A model generated the notes under the pieces. It was not told where the DNA came from, did not search any database, and saw only the letters and a list, made by a program, of their open reading frames with translations. Positions 26,402 through 34,846 of a DNA stretch of 64,000 nucleotides are shown piece by piece. The first letter of the stretch is position 1. Every line of letters starts with the position of its first letter. This DNA comes from Gammaproteobacteria bacterium (GTDB taxonomy: Bacteria > Pseudomonadota > Gammaproteobacteria > DSM-16500), in assembly GCA_021325575.1 (NCBI GenBank), contig JAJPGW010000005.1, positions 310,001 to 374,000 of the forward strand, in the 5' to 3' direction. Both the position numbers and the translations under genes were made by a program.

Positions 26402-26590
26402 TATTATCACCTGCTGATAACTATATTATACTGAATAAAATAAAAAATACAAGATATATGCTTTTTTGAAAAACCATCTATGAACCTGAAAAGATGGATC
26501 TTTTTGAAAAAAAAGGTAAACTTAACAGCAAGAAGGAAATTGAAGATAAGACGATGGAAGTGTACTTAAATAACAGAGAATAATCAATCC

Positions 26591-26998
26591 ATGAACAATA
26601 AAATTAAAAAATTAAGCCACATTACTTTTATTTGCAAAGATTTAGAAAAAACATCGCTTTTTTTAAAAGAAATCTTTTCTGCTGAAGAAATTTATTCAAG
26701 CGGAGATAAAACATTTTCAATTTCCAGAGAAAAATTTTTTAAAATTGGAACGATATGGATAGCCATTATGGAAGGTGCTCCCATCGAAAAATCTTATAAT
26801 CATGTTGCATTCCAAATCGATGAAAAAGATATTCCACTATTTGAGCAAAAAATTAAATCGCTTGGATTAACCCTTTTACCCGGACGCAAACGTGAGAAGT
26901 CTGAAGGCGAATCTTTATATTTTTATGATTATGATAATCACCTTTTTGAATTGCACACGGGTAATTTGAATACAAGATTGCAATTCTATCAACAATAA
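26591..26998 (+). CDS. fosX: FosX-type fosfomycin hydrolase (VOC family)
   Basis: A 135-residue VOC-fold metalloenzyme. It shows the metal triad His10, His71 and Glu120 and an acidic residue at Glu47, which aligns with the catalytic Glu of Listeria FosX that activates water for epoxide opening; FosA and FosB lack it. The blocks SHITFI, AEEIYSSGDKTFS, YNHVAFQI and DNHLFELHTG are characteristic. Known FosX enzymes hydrolyse fosfomycin without thiol. The 180 bp upstream hold only a 29-codon reading frame of no known kinship. Whether the natural substrate is fosfomycin is not shown by sequence. Confidence 0.85.
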   Translation: MNNKIKKLSHITFICKDLEKTSLFLKEIFSAEEIYSSGDKTFSISREKFFKIGTIWIAIMEGAPIEKSYNHVAFQIDEKDIPLFEQKIKSLGLTLLPGRKREKSEGESLYFYDYDNHLFELHTGNLNTRLQFYQQ

Positions 26999-27018
26999 TA
27001 ATTGTTCGCCCTTTATAT

Positions 27019-27390
27019 TTATTCAATATAAACTTTCACTTTCACTTCTTTTCCATTATCAATGGTATCAATATTGACAAATTCACCATCAATCCCTTCT
27101 TTAATTAAATTTAAAATGTCCTCAGGATTAATGTTATTGTCACCGACATGAAGTACATTTTTGGGTATCAGTTTTAAACCGACTTCTGCGAGAGCAATCG
27201 GAATATTAATATTGACTTTAGTTTTATTCGCTTCATTCACTAAAACGCGAAAAAATTTCCTGTTCGTCGTTTTAACAGATGTCGTTTCAACGGCGATTTC
27301 ATCTTGCTCTTCGAGTAATTTTTCTGCGTCTTCAACGGTTATTTTTCCTTCTTTCAACATTTGTAAAACTATTTTTTTCTCATTACTCAT
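27019..27390 (-). CDS. SHOCT-like/YvlB-N-terminal domain protein
   Basis: A 123-residue protein. Its first 30 residues form the helical element KKIVLQMLKEGKITVEDAEKLLE, found at the N-terminus of YvlB/LiaX-type and other SHOCT-like proteins. The rest is an alpha/beta domain with LVNEANKTKVNINIPIALAEVG. It is the third gene of a DUF2089-membrane protein-SHOCT-like operon. Such cassettes are best known from Firmicutes, where they join envelope stress responses. The local base composition is very AT-rich. Function not known. Confidence 0.6.
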   Translation of the reverse strand: MSNEKKIVLQMLKEGKITVEDAEKLLEEQDEIAVETTSVKTTNRKFFRVLVNEANKTKVNINIPIALAEVGLKLIPKNVLHVGDNNINPEDILNLIKEGIDGEFVNIDTIDNGKEVKVKVYIE

Positions 27391-27405
27391 ACAATAATCT
27401 CCGCT

Positions 27406-27900
27406 TTATTTAATTTCGAAATAAACACTGACATCTTCGGTAACGATTTCTATTTTCGTTCCCGAGGAATCTTTTAAAAATAATTCAACTAATTCTGGCA
27501 ATGTGATATGTAAATTTAATTTTTCTGATATTTGTTTCGAAATGACCGCCGGGAGCCATTTTATTATTTTTAATAATGAAAGTTGTAAAATAAAATTAAT
27601 TTTGATTTTTTCTTTTTTATTTTTAATTTGTAACCAAACATTCGGATAAGTTGTGTCTCTACGAATTTTATTAGATAAACACTTCAATCTAAATAAATAA
27701 GAAATTGCTAGTATTAAAAAAATGAAAATAGCAACATTCATATTTAAAAAAATCAACCCAAAAACAAGCGAATACATCACGCCGAAGGCGGTAATAATTG
27801 CAAATCCTTTCCAATTTAATGCATAAATATAAAATAAAAAGAACAAGATAAGGGTCATTGGAAAAAATAATAAGAAAGCTAATATTTGCAATAAAATCAT
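27406..27900 (-). CDS. Membrane protein of the DUF2089 cassette
   Basis: A 164-residue protein with about three hydrophobic segments in the first 75 residues and a soluble C-terminal part with a short helical domain (SEKLNLHITLPELVELFLKDSSG). It overlaps the DUF2089 gene upstream by ATGA, so the two are translationally coupled. The C-terminal part resembles the domain of the next gene (both have I-ALAEV/ITLPELV-type helices and a final beta strand), suggesting they act together. No family name is assigned. Confidence 0.5.
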   Translation of the reverse strand: MILLQILAFLLFFPMTLILFFLFYIYALNWKGFAIITAFGVMYSLVFGLIFLNMNVAIFIFLILAISYLFRLKCLSNKIRRDTTYPNVWLQIKNKKEKIKINFILQLSLLKIIKWLPAVISKQISEKLNLHITLPELVELFLKDSSGTKIEIVTEDVSVYFEIK

Positions 27901-28259
27901 TTTGCGGTTCTCAATTTTTTCATGGTGGTTTCAATATCGATTTTGCCTTCGGCAAGTTCATTTAGGATTTTTATACGTTCGGAAGAAGAGTTATCTTCCT
28001 GTTGATATCCGAGTATTTTAATAATATTTTTTAAACGATTTTTTACCGTAGGATATGAGATACTTAAATCTTTCTCGACTAATTTAATATTACCCTCATT
28101 TTTTAAAAATATTTCAATAAAAAATAGATCTTCGGGCCCGAACAAATGAAATCGATTAGTTTTAAAATTCCCTCTTAGTTCTGTTTTGCATCCCTGGCAT
28201 TCCACTTCTTTAATGGTGAAGTCACCCTCACAATACGGGCAGTTAGTTAACTCTTTCAT
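27897..28259 (-). CDS. DUF2089-family zinc-ribbon regulator
   Basis: A 120-residue putative DNA-binding protein. It has an N-terminal zinc ribbon (CPYCEGDF...CQGCKTEL), then a helix-turn-helix in ISYPTVKNRLKNIIKILG, and a C-terminal SHOCT-like helix ILNELAEGKIDIETTMKKL that repeats the motif found in the downstream 27019-27390 product. The ATG at 28259 with GGGGATT upstream is preferred to a TTG five codons earlier. It is the first gene of the three-gene operon and probably its regulator. Confidence 0.7.
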   Translation of the reverse strand: MKELTNCPYCEGDFTIKEVECQGCKTELRGNFKTNRFHLFGPEDLFFIEIFLKNEGNIKLVEKDLSISYPTVKNRLKNIIKILGYQQEDNSSSERIKILNELAEGKIDIETTMKKLRTAK

Positions 28260-28466
28260 TAAATTAATCCCCAAATAATTAATATTACATATTTTATTTG
28301 GAAAAATAATAAAGTCAACTAATATATTAATATAATTAATTGTAAACTTAATAAAATTAATCTGCGATCTTAATGCGGGATAACTTTTTGATTATAAGGT
28401 AAAAGTTCTTGGATAAACGTATGGCACACAAACCATAGATGGCGCTTGTTCCTGCATTGATAAAAA

Positions 28467-29837
28467 TTAAAAATCATACCAATTCCCATGAAACCCATTA
28501 GGAACACGTTGTGTTAATTGCACAATCGCCAGGGGTTCTTTATCAATATTCATTGCATCTAAAATATATAAATCACTGGCATTTCTTTCAGGAACATATA
28601 CCACTGCAAGAATAAAACCATCGCCTTCTGGGCTATTTTTTTGTCTAGGCACAAAAACAGGCTCGCTCACCATGCTCTCTTCACCAAAATCGCGAATAGT
28701 TTGCGTATTATTTTTTAAATCATAATGAACGATGGCATTAAATCCCAATTTTGTAATCGATCCCACTCTGGCAGCAACAAATCCATGACGATAAGGTAAC
28801 CCTGTTAAGCGTTCATCGAAACGGGGAAATTCTGCAGGCGTAGAATCAAGTTTCTGCTCTGTCACTTTTTTCTGTTCGAGATTGATTGTCCAGCGCGTGA
28901 GCTCCGGTGGACTTTCGCCTGGCTCGGCGATTTTACCATTCGCATCGGGAAAAAAATTGGCTCGCTTTGTTTTTAACCCATCCAGAATTATTTTATTTCC
29001 TTCTTGATAAGCATTCATATAATGAAAAACATAACAAGGATTCATGCTTAACCAAATTACATCATTTGCTTTGCCATGATGCGGCAAGATTCCCAAGTGA
29101 GAACCAAGATCAGGTTCCCACATCAAAATGGATTTTCCTTGTTTGGGACGTTTCATATCAAAAGTCAAAGGATGCACAGGAAAAAGCGCATAATCTTTCG
29201 TTATAAAAAAATCATGTAAAAAAGATGAAAATGGAGCAGAGATACCTTCTGTTTTTTTAATTGCTCCATCTTTGTCAAAAATAAAATACGCTAGATCATT
29301 TGATCCGGGTGTATAAGCAAAATTATGCATTGCACCAGTTGCGGCATCAAAATGAGGATGAGCACTCATTTGTGGAATTTGACCTCCAAAATCCCACATC
29401 CCCTTCGTGGTTAAATCCAGAGGATTCATTTCTATGCTGCAGGCTGTTTCTTGCAGCGCCAACAGTTTTCCTCCATGCTGAATAATATTAGTATTGGCCG
29501 TCGTTCGTGATGAAATATTGGTAGGTTCTTCGGGTGATGGATCCCTAAAACCTCGAATAAGCATTTTGCCCGCCTCTCGTTCGAGATTAAATCGCTCTGT
29601 CGCGATCCAGCGATTCCGATAGCTGATTTTTCCATTAGCGATAGAAAACATATGCAACATACCATCGCCTTCAAACCAATGTTTCAGATTATCTGGAAAT
29701 AGAGGATTCGGCCCATTTCGGTAGAGAACGCCATTTAATTCTTGTGGAATTTCGCCGATGATAGATGTGATATTTTCAAAATAATTTTCTTCGAAAATAG
29801 GCGCATAATTGCCCTGCAAAAAGGGATTGCTATACAT
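28467..29837 (-). CDS. Carotenoid oxygenase (RPE65/CCD family)
   Basis: A 456-residue non-haem iron dioxygenase of the carotenoid/stilbene-cleavage family. The start at 29837 has GAGGA seven bases upstream; an ATG-frame extension to 29909 would overlap the MerR gene. The family pattern is clear: LNGVLYRNGPNP, HWFEGDGMLH, then His ligands in SAHPHFD, LHDFFIT, ILPHHG and the C-terminal GFHGNW. No signal peptide. The substrate (carotenoid, apocarotenoid or a stilbene-like phenol) cannot be told. It is cotranscribed with the MerR regulator upstream. Confidence 0.88.
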   Translation of the reverse strand: MYSNPFLQGNYAPIFEENYFENITSIIGEIPQELNGVLYRNGPNPLFPDNLKHWFEGDGMLHMFSIANGKISYRNRWIATERFNLEREAGKMLIRGFRDPSPEEPTNISSRTTANTNIIQHGGKLLALQETACSIEMNPLDLTTKGMWDFGGQIPQMSAHPHFDAATGAMHNFAYTPGSNDLAYFIFDKDGAIKKTEGISAPFSSFLHDFFITKDYALFPVHPLTFDMKRPKQGKSILMWEPDLGSHLGILPHHGKANDVIWLSMNPCYVFHYMNAYQEGNKIILDGLKTKRANFFPDANGKIAEPGESPPELTRWTINLEQKKVTEQKLDSTPAEFPRFDERLTGLPYRHGFVAARVGSITKLGFNAIVHYDLKNNTQTIRDFGEESMVSEPVFVPRQKNSPEGDGFILAVVYVPERNASDLYILDAMNIDKEPLAIVQLTQRVPNGFHGNWYDF

Positions 29838-29850
29838 GAGTAGTTCCTCG

Positions 29851-30795
29851 TTATTTAATAATATTTTGGAGCCAATCTTTAGCTGACTTAGGTAATTCTT
29901 TGTTATCAAGAAGCGTCAAACAAAATTCTTTCTTTTTCTCTTGATTATCGCCAAATAAATCAGACATCATGTCTTCCCAGCGTTTTAAAACCGTTTTATG
30001 CGGATAATTTTTTATTAAACCTAAAATGGCTGAAGAACGATTTTTTACATAAGCATCTAGGGCTTGGTCTAACCATTGCGCCGCTTCTCGTGACAACCCT
30101 GTTTCGGCGGTCATCAGGCCTTCTTTAATCCCTTTTTCCCAAATGGTTGTTCTAAGAGAAGCAAATTTCTTGCCATAATAACTGTTGACCCATTCCATGC
30201 ACCGTTCTCCTAGAGCTAGACCAATATCACTCCAAGGATCTTTTTTTAAGTTGGAATTGATTTCATTTACTAAATCATCCCAACCCTTTTCAAATGCTTT
30301 TCTTTCACTTTCAGAAAATTTATTTTTCATTTCATGCTCAAAGCTAGCATATTCTTTTAATTCTTCTTGAGTTAATGGTTTACCAGCCCAGGTTTTTTCT
30401 AATGTTTGCATCATGCGAAATACCTCTATTAACTTAATAATCGTCTCCCACGGAATTGATTTGTTATGACTACAACCTGCTATAATATTTTTTAATGTTT
30501 GACTGGCTTCCAATAAAGTGTTTGCCTTTTTCTCCAGCAAAGAAGATTGGATCGTAAAATGATCAATAATATTTTCGTTCTTACTTAACAAACTTTTTAT
30601 TTGAGACAAGGAAAAACCAAAAAATTTTAAAGCTATGATTTGTTGTAGTTTTGACAAATCTTTTTCAGAGTACACACGATAGCCGTTCGGTAGTCGAATA
30701 GAAGGCTTCAGCAAATTAACCCGATCGTAGTGATGCAAGGTTTGCACTGAAACATCGGTTAATTGACTTAATTCTTTGACGTACCATTGGGCCAT
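29851..30795 (-). CDS. MerR-family transcriptional regulator with TipAS-like domain
   Basis: A 314-residue regulator. The N-terminal winged helix has YVKELSQLTDVSVQTLHHYDR and the wing LPNGYRVYSEKDL, then a dimerisation helix. The long C-terminal half resembles TipAS-type ligand-binding domains, with EKGWDDLVNEI and two similar helical modules. No metal-binding Cys cluster is present. The ATG at 30795 has GGAGG seven bases upstream. It stands 13 bp ahead of the carotenoid oxygenase start region, so it probably controls that gene and itself. Confidence 0.82.
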   Translation of the reverse strand: MAQWYVKELSQLTDVSVQTLHHYDRVNLLKPSIRLPNGYRVYSEKDLSKLQQIIALKFFGFSLSQIKSLLSKNENIIDHFTIQSSLLEKKANTLLEASQTLKNIIAGCSHNKSIPWETIIKLIEVFRMMQTLEKTWAGKPLTQEELKEYASFEHEMKNKFSESERKAFEKGWDDLVNEINSNLKKDPWSDIGLALGERCMEWVNSYYGKKFASLRTTIWEKGIKEGLMTAETGLSREAAQWLDQALDAYVKNRSSAILGLIKNYPHKTVLKRWEDMMSDLFGDNQEKKKEFCLTLLDNKELPKSAKDWLQNIIK

Positions 30796-30814
30796 TACTT
30801 TTCCTCCAGAAGAC

Positions 30815-30845
30815 AACATAAGGTATATAGTAACTATAGGGTCAA
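30815..30845 (-). promoter_or_regulatory. MerR-type promoter/operator with 19-bp spacer
   Basis: On the minus strand TTGACC (30845-30840) and TATGTT (30820-30815) are separated by 19 bp, the over-long spacer typical of promoters activated by MerR proteins. The spacer contains the dyad ATAGTTACTAT, very like the operators of CadR/PbrR-type regulators. It lies 20 bp upstream of the merR start, implying autoregulation. Confidence 0.7.
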
Positions 30846-31127
30846 GCCATTTTTACCTGAATTTTAAGAATATTAAAGCCTTTTAGAATGAAAATGAGCA
30901 GCACGTATTTTGAATTTTCATTTCAGATAAAATATATTCTCGTTACTACCCAATTAGCGAAGATCATGTCCATCGGTGAAACCACCTCTTACTTATAAAA
31001 AGTCCTAACTTTTATATAGTTATATTCTTTTTTACTAATTTTCCCAGATTAATTTAGCGTCCCATGCGTTAATACGTTAATAATATAAATGCTATAATAA
31101 AAATAGAATGTAACCAGAAATCGAGGT
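30846..31127. other. Intergenic region between divergent merR and an unknown gene
   Basis: About 280 AT-rich bases with no convincing gene. A TATAAT at 31093-31098 could be the -10 of the downstream gene, with no good -35 box. Two copies of TTAATA (31069-31074 and 31077-31082) lie where a response regulator might bind, but their spacing does not match a known site. Confidence 0.5.
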
Positions 31128-31136
31128 GTGTATTTC

Positions 31137-32522
31137 ATGTTAAATCCCAGAGGTCAGCAAATATTAGTAGAAGAGTATATCGAATATCCATACCCAGGTG
31201 ATGTTGCACTTATTAGGTTAGACAAGCGGGGTTTTCTTCAATTTTGGATAAAGAAAGAAGAAGATATTAGAAAATTTTTCCCTTTTTTAAATCAAATGCA
31301 AAATTGGGTGCGCCCAGAAGGTCAAACTTCTTATGTATACAATCAATTCTATCCACTGGATGTGGCACTCACCCAAGGTGACGAAGCTTTTCGAGAAAAC
31401 CTGTTACGTTTATTAGCAGTACAATTGGGATTACAAAAACTTGTTCAGGTTGGAACGGGTTTATTAATTGGTATAGATAATTCGCAAAAATTTCATTTTT
31501 TTGCACAAAATGATTCAAAACCTTCTGTTTTAAAAAACTGGTCTACAGAACCCATGACGCAACTCAAATCTTTTTTTGCGTGCCAACAGTTTCCTTCAGC
31601 ACAAAATATAAAGGATATATTAAGCACAGGAAACGCACCTAAAATTTCTTCAGACCCGAGTTTAATACAAAAATTAAGAGAATTAGACCCATCCCTCGCT
31701 CCGGAACAGCCTGGTCCCAACGTAAGAAACAGACTGCAAGAATCGGACGGTAAGGCAAACCCTTCATTGTTTGGTGTACCATACCCCGATTGGAAACAAC
31801 CCAGCGCTGATGGCAAGATGCAGCCATCGACTGATCGCAAAATGCCACCTCCTACTCAACCACAACAAACTCTATCCCAAGCATCACAATCTCTGTTTGC
31901 ATCTGAAGTTCCGTCGGAACATAGAACCATTATTGAGAATGCGTTGCGCACTGGTGAATTGAAGCTCGATTCATTTAAAGTTGATAGTAAGCAAGAAAGC
32001 GAGATACAAACCAGGATACATGGAAATCTTAATCTTGAACGGCAAAAACAAATTTTTGCAACATTCCTGAAAATGACTAAAGCAGATCCTCGATATAAAG
32101 CATTAAAGATCACAGGAGCAAACGAGATTATGGATAGTTATGCTCAAAGCAGAGTAGAAAACTATTCAATGGCTCGATCCATAAATCCAGACACGGCAAA
32201 AATTGATCTTTCTGATGGCAACAAGGAATTTCAAGATAAAATATTAAAAAAATTAAGTGACCTCAGAAAAACGGAAGGAAACCGACAGATCATTGAAATA
32301 TCTAAAAATCCATCTAACGATAATTTAAAGTTTAAAGAGGTCATACAAAACTATCTTGCCTATTTACAAGGAAATGTATGGGGTTTAGATCAACAAGGAA
32401 TAAATCAATTACGCGCTGACATGGCAAACACACCTTGGAAAAAATATTGTAATGAATTGGATGCAGTGAGAGATTGCTTTTCTCTTCAATCACCCGGACA
32501 AACTCCTCAATCAAGGCGATAA
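31137..32522 (+). CDS. Unknown protein, candidate Dot/Icm effector
   Basis: I recognise no family. The ATG at 31137 has GAGG ten bases upstream; a GTG three codons earlier abuts the ribosome site and is unlikely. The 461 residues divide into a compact N-terminal region (about 1-170, beta-rich start then helices), a Pro/Gln/Ser-rich linker (about 185-255, with repeated K-M-x-PP and STDRK-like words) and a helical C-terminal region (about 260-450) ending in a polar tail. No signal peptide or membrane segment. Its position among Dot/Icm genes and the low-complexity linker suggest a secreted substrate, by inference only. Confidence 0.5.
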   Translation: MLNPRGQQILVEEYIEYPYPGDVALIRLDKRGFLQFWIKKEEDIRKFFPFLNQMQNWVRPEGQTSYVYNQFYPLDVALTQGDEAFRENLLRLLAVQLGLQKLVQVGTGLLIGIDNSQKFHFFAQNDSKPSVLKNWSTEPMTQLKSFFACQQFPSAQNIKDILSTGNAPKISSDPSLIQKLRELDPSLAPEQPGPNVRNRLQESDGKANPSLFGVPYPDWKQPSADGKMQPSTDRKMPPPTQPQQTLSQASQSLFASEVPSEHRTIIENALRTGELKLDSFKVDSKQESEIQTRIHGNLNLERQKQIFATFLKMTKADPRYKALKITGANEIMDSYAQSRVENYSMARSINPDTAKIDLSDGNKEFQDKILKKLSDLRKTEGNRQIIEISKNPSNDNLKFKEVIQNYLAYLQGNVWGLDQQGINQLRADMANTPWKKYCNELDAVRDCFSLQSPGQTPQSRR

Positions 32523-32600
32523 AGAAGAGGTAGAGAAACTGGGGCTCTGCAACAGGCTAGGAAACAAAGTTAATTTTTTCTAGAGCCAATTTGAGTCTCA

Positions 32601-33743
32601 TTAAAAAACAAATTCCACCCCTGCACTCACCCCTTGCATCCACATACTATTGCTATGAAAACTCACCGCTGGCACGGCTGGCCCTATTAACGCACCGGAA
32701 CCCCCAAACGCAGGATTTTGCGATTGATTAATATTCCGATCAATCTGATTGGCGGGTCGTATTGTTTTATTGATGTAAAAAACGTTATAAGTAAAAAAAG
32801 GTCGGATCGTTTGACTGGCTTCGTATGCCATTTTTGCTCGAAATTCTGGAACAATGGCAAATTGTTTATTGCTAAACGATCCAACATTACTGGGTTCTGA
32901 AAAAAGTCCGAATGGTTGAATGATCGTTGTATTATTGATATCCGTCTGTCCGCTGATAATTAATTTTTGATAATTTTCACCTGCTGCAATTAATGCGGTA
33001 ATATCAAAAATAAATTTTTGACAGGAAAAATTGGCACGCGATCCGATTTGCAAACCATAAAAATTATTTCTAGTTGAAAAATTATCTTTTACATTTAAAA
33101 CAGCATTGGCTGGAAGTGATGGATTATCAAAAATGGCATCACTTAAAGCAAAGTTTTCACTTAAATTGATATAACGAAATCCCGCCAGAAAATAGAGTGG
33201 GAAATTATAATGATTACTCACCTTGAATAGGCCATTTAATTCAAGTCCCCAAGGGGTTAAATTATCACTTGCAGTTACTATGTTCGGCAGATGATCTACC
33301 AACGCATCTTCGCCTTTGGTTGTCGAATTAAATGGAATATTGATAGTGCCGCCGCCAACCGAAGATGCCGTAAATGAATTACTCGCCTCAGCCAATCCAA
33401 AGCCACTGCCTTCTATTCCGTAAGCGTGCGAATCATCAAACCAATCACCCAATGTGACACGCGCACCACTCAATCCATCAAAATTAAATGAATTTCGATT
33501 CGATCCGGCACCAAAAATAACTTGGGTACCGGGTTCACCAACAGAACCCAATGCAGCTGGATTATTATTTTGCGTGATCAGTGGAATGCCTATGGGCGAA
33601 TCTTCAGCCCACCAATAGAGATACTCTACACTTGCCCAAGCATGTGAGGCGCAGGGCATCGAAAAAAGATGAGAAGAATAAAATCCAACGGCAAATATAA
33701 TTAATTTTAAAAAATATTTAACATGGCTATTGAATACGACCAC
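32601..33743 (-). CDS. BBP7-type outer-membrane beta-barrel protein
   Basis: A 380-residue protein starting at a GTG with GGAG five bases upstream. A signal peptide runs to about residue 35. The following ASVEYLYWWAEDSPIGIPLIT, GSVGEPGTQVIFG and RVTLGDWFDDSHAYGIEGSGF are the BBP7 pattern. Alternating strands fill the rest, and the protein ends in VEFVF, with the terminal Phe expected for BAM-inserted barrels. The family is best known from Planctomycetes. Function is unknown; it may be a surface barrel. Confidence 0.75.
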   Translation of the reverse strand: MVVFNSHVKYFLKLIIFAVGFYSSHLFSMPCASHAWASVEYLYWWAEDSPIGIPLITQNNNPAALGSVGEPGTQVIFGAGSNRNSFNFDGLSGARVTLGDWFDDSHAYGIEGSGFGLAEASNSFTASSVGGGTINIPFNSTTKGEDALVDHLPNIVTASDNLTPWGLELNGLFKVSNHYNFPLYFLAGFRYINLSENFALSDAIFDNPSLPANAVLNVKDNFSTRNNFYGLQIGSRANFSCQKFIFDITALIAAGENYQKLIISGQTDINNTTIIQPFGLFSEPSNVGSFSNKQFAIVPEFRAKMAYEASQTIRPFFTYNVFYINKTIRPANQIDRNINQSQNPAFGGSGALIGPAVPAVSFHSNSMWMQGVSAGVEFVF

Positions 33744-33832
33744 GAAAACTCCATAGTTATTCTACAAACGTTTGTATTTATGATAGCTATTTAATATAAT
33801 TTACTCCTAAAAAATCAGCATTACGAGCAATC

Positions 33833-34846
33833 ATGAAAAAAATCTTTATCATTATTTTAACTTGCATTTCCATCATTATGATGTGGAGTAACACTGCAAA
33901 TGCATGCAGTGATTTTAAACTCAGTTATCAAAATAACATCATTGTAGGCCATAATGTTGATTGGGGCCAAAAACAAGGGTTTATTGTCTTAAGCAAACGC
34001 GGTTTAATACATAAATCGATGCCTATATCCGGTGCCTCGCCTATATCATGGGAAGCTAAATATGGAAGCATCACGTTCACTTTAAGTAAGCCTGATGGAA
34101 CACCCAATCGTTCTGCTGTTGTTGCCGGAATGAATGAGCAGGGGCTCGTTGCCGCCATATTATGGTTAGATGAATCTTCCTATCCACCGCCCTCTAACGA
34201 TCGCAAAATATTGCCATCTACCCAATGGGCACAATATATGCTTGATAACGCCGGATGCGTTCAAGATGTCATTGAACTTAGCAAAAAAATTCAAATTGCA
34301 TCTGCGGCATATGCCGGCAAAACAATTCTTGTGCATCTCATTGTACATGATGCAAAAAATCAATCGGCTGTTCTGGAATATACCAATGGAAAACTAAACA
34401 TTTATACTGGAAATGAACTACCTCTTCCGATTATCACGAACAGCAACTATCCAAAATCTCTTGAGGAATTTAATCGGTATAAAAATAAAAAGGTTACTGA
34501 ATTACCCGGAGGATACTGGACTTTAGCACGTTTTGTGTTAGGGTCTAATTATATTTCTAATCTGAAATTATCTTCTTCACAGCAATTAATGCCACTTGGC
34601 TTTAATCTTCTCGGATATTTAGTTGAACCTCCTCTCGGCGATGAACCCACAAACTGGAGCATCGTATTTGATATTACTCATAAGAAAATATATTACCGCG
34701 ACATCGATAATCCAACTATTCGTGAGATATCCATGAATATTTTAGATACGCTCAAAAATAATGAATATAAAGCTTGCAACATTATGAGTAATTCATGTTT
34801 TCGTACTAAAACATCGTTCTTAAACAATGACACACCAAGCCGGTAA
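33833..34846 (+). CDS. Secreted choloylglycine hydrolase-like Ntn amidase
   Basis: A 337-residue linear amide C-N hydrolase. A signal peptide ends at NANA and the next residue is Cys25, which would become the N-terminal nucleophile after cleavage, as in periplasmic members of this family. The mature start CSDF, GHNVDWG, an Arg-Gly loop, NEQGL and the NSNYP motif with a downstream Asn/Arg fit the Ntn fold. The substrate may be a bile-acid conjugate, N-acyl homoserine lactone or other amide; it cannot be told. Its last 27 bases overlap the ankyrin gene on the opposite strand. Confidence 0.82.
   Translation: MKKIFIIILTCISIIMMWSNTANACSDFKLSYQNNIIVGHNVDWGQKQGFIVLSKRGLIHKSMPISGASPISWEAKYGSITFTLSKPDGTPNRSAVVAGMNEQGLVAAILWLDESSYPPPSNDRKILPSTQWAQYMLDNAGCVQDVIELSKKIQIASAAYAGKTILVHLIVHDAKNQSAVLEYTNGKLNIYTGNELPLPIITNSNYPKSLEEFNRYKNKKVTELPGGYWTLARFVLGSNYISNLKLSSSQQLMPLGFNLLGYLVEPPLGDEPTNWSIVFDITHKKIYYRDIDNPTIREISMNILDTLKNNEYKACNIMSNSCFRTKTSFLNNDTPSR

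Noticed and set aside
26495-26584. 29-codon frame MDLFEKKGKLNSKKE before fosX
   Set aside because: Has a stop just upstream and no ribosome site; perhaps a gene remnant but too short to assign.
31069-31082. PmrA-type box upstream of the 461-residue gene
   Set aside because: TTAATA repeats have an 8-bp period, unlike the known PmrA arrangement in Legionella or Coxiella, and AT-rich DNA gives such words by chance.
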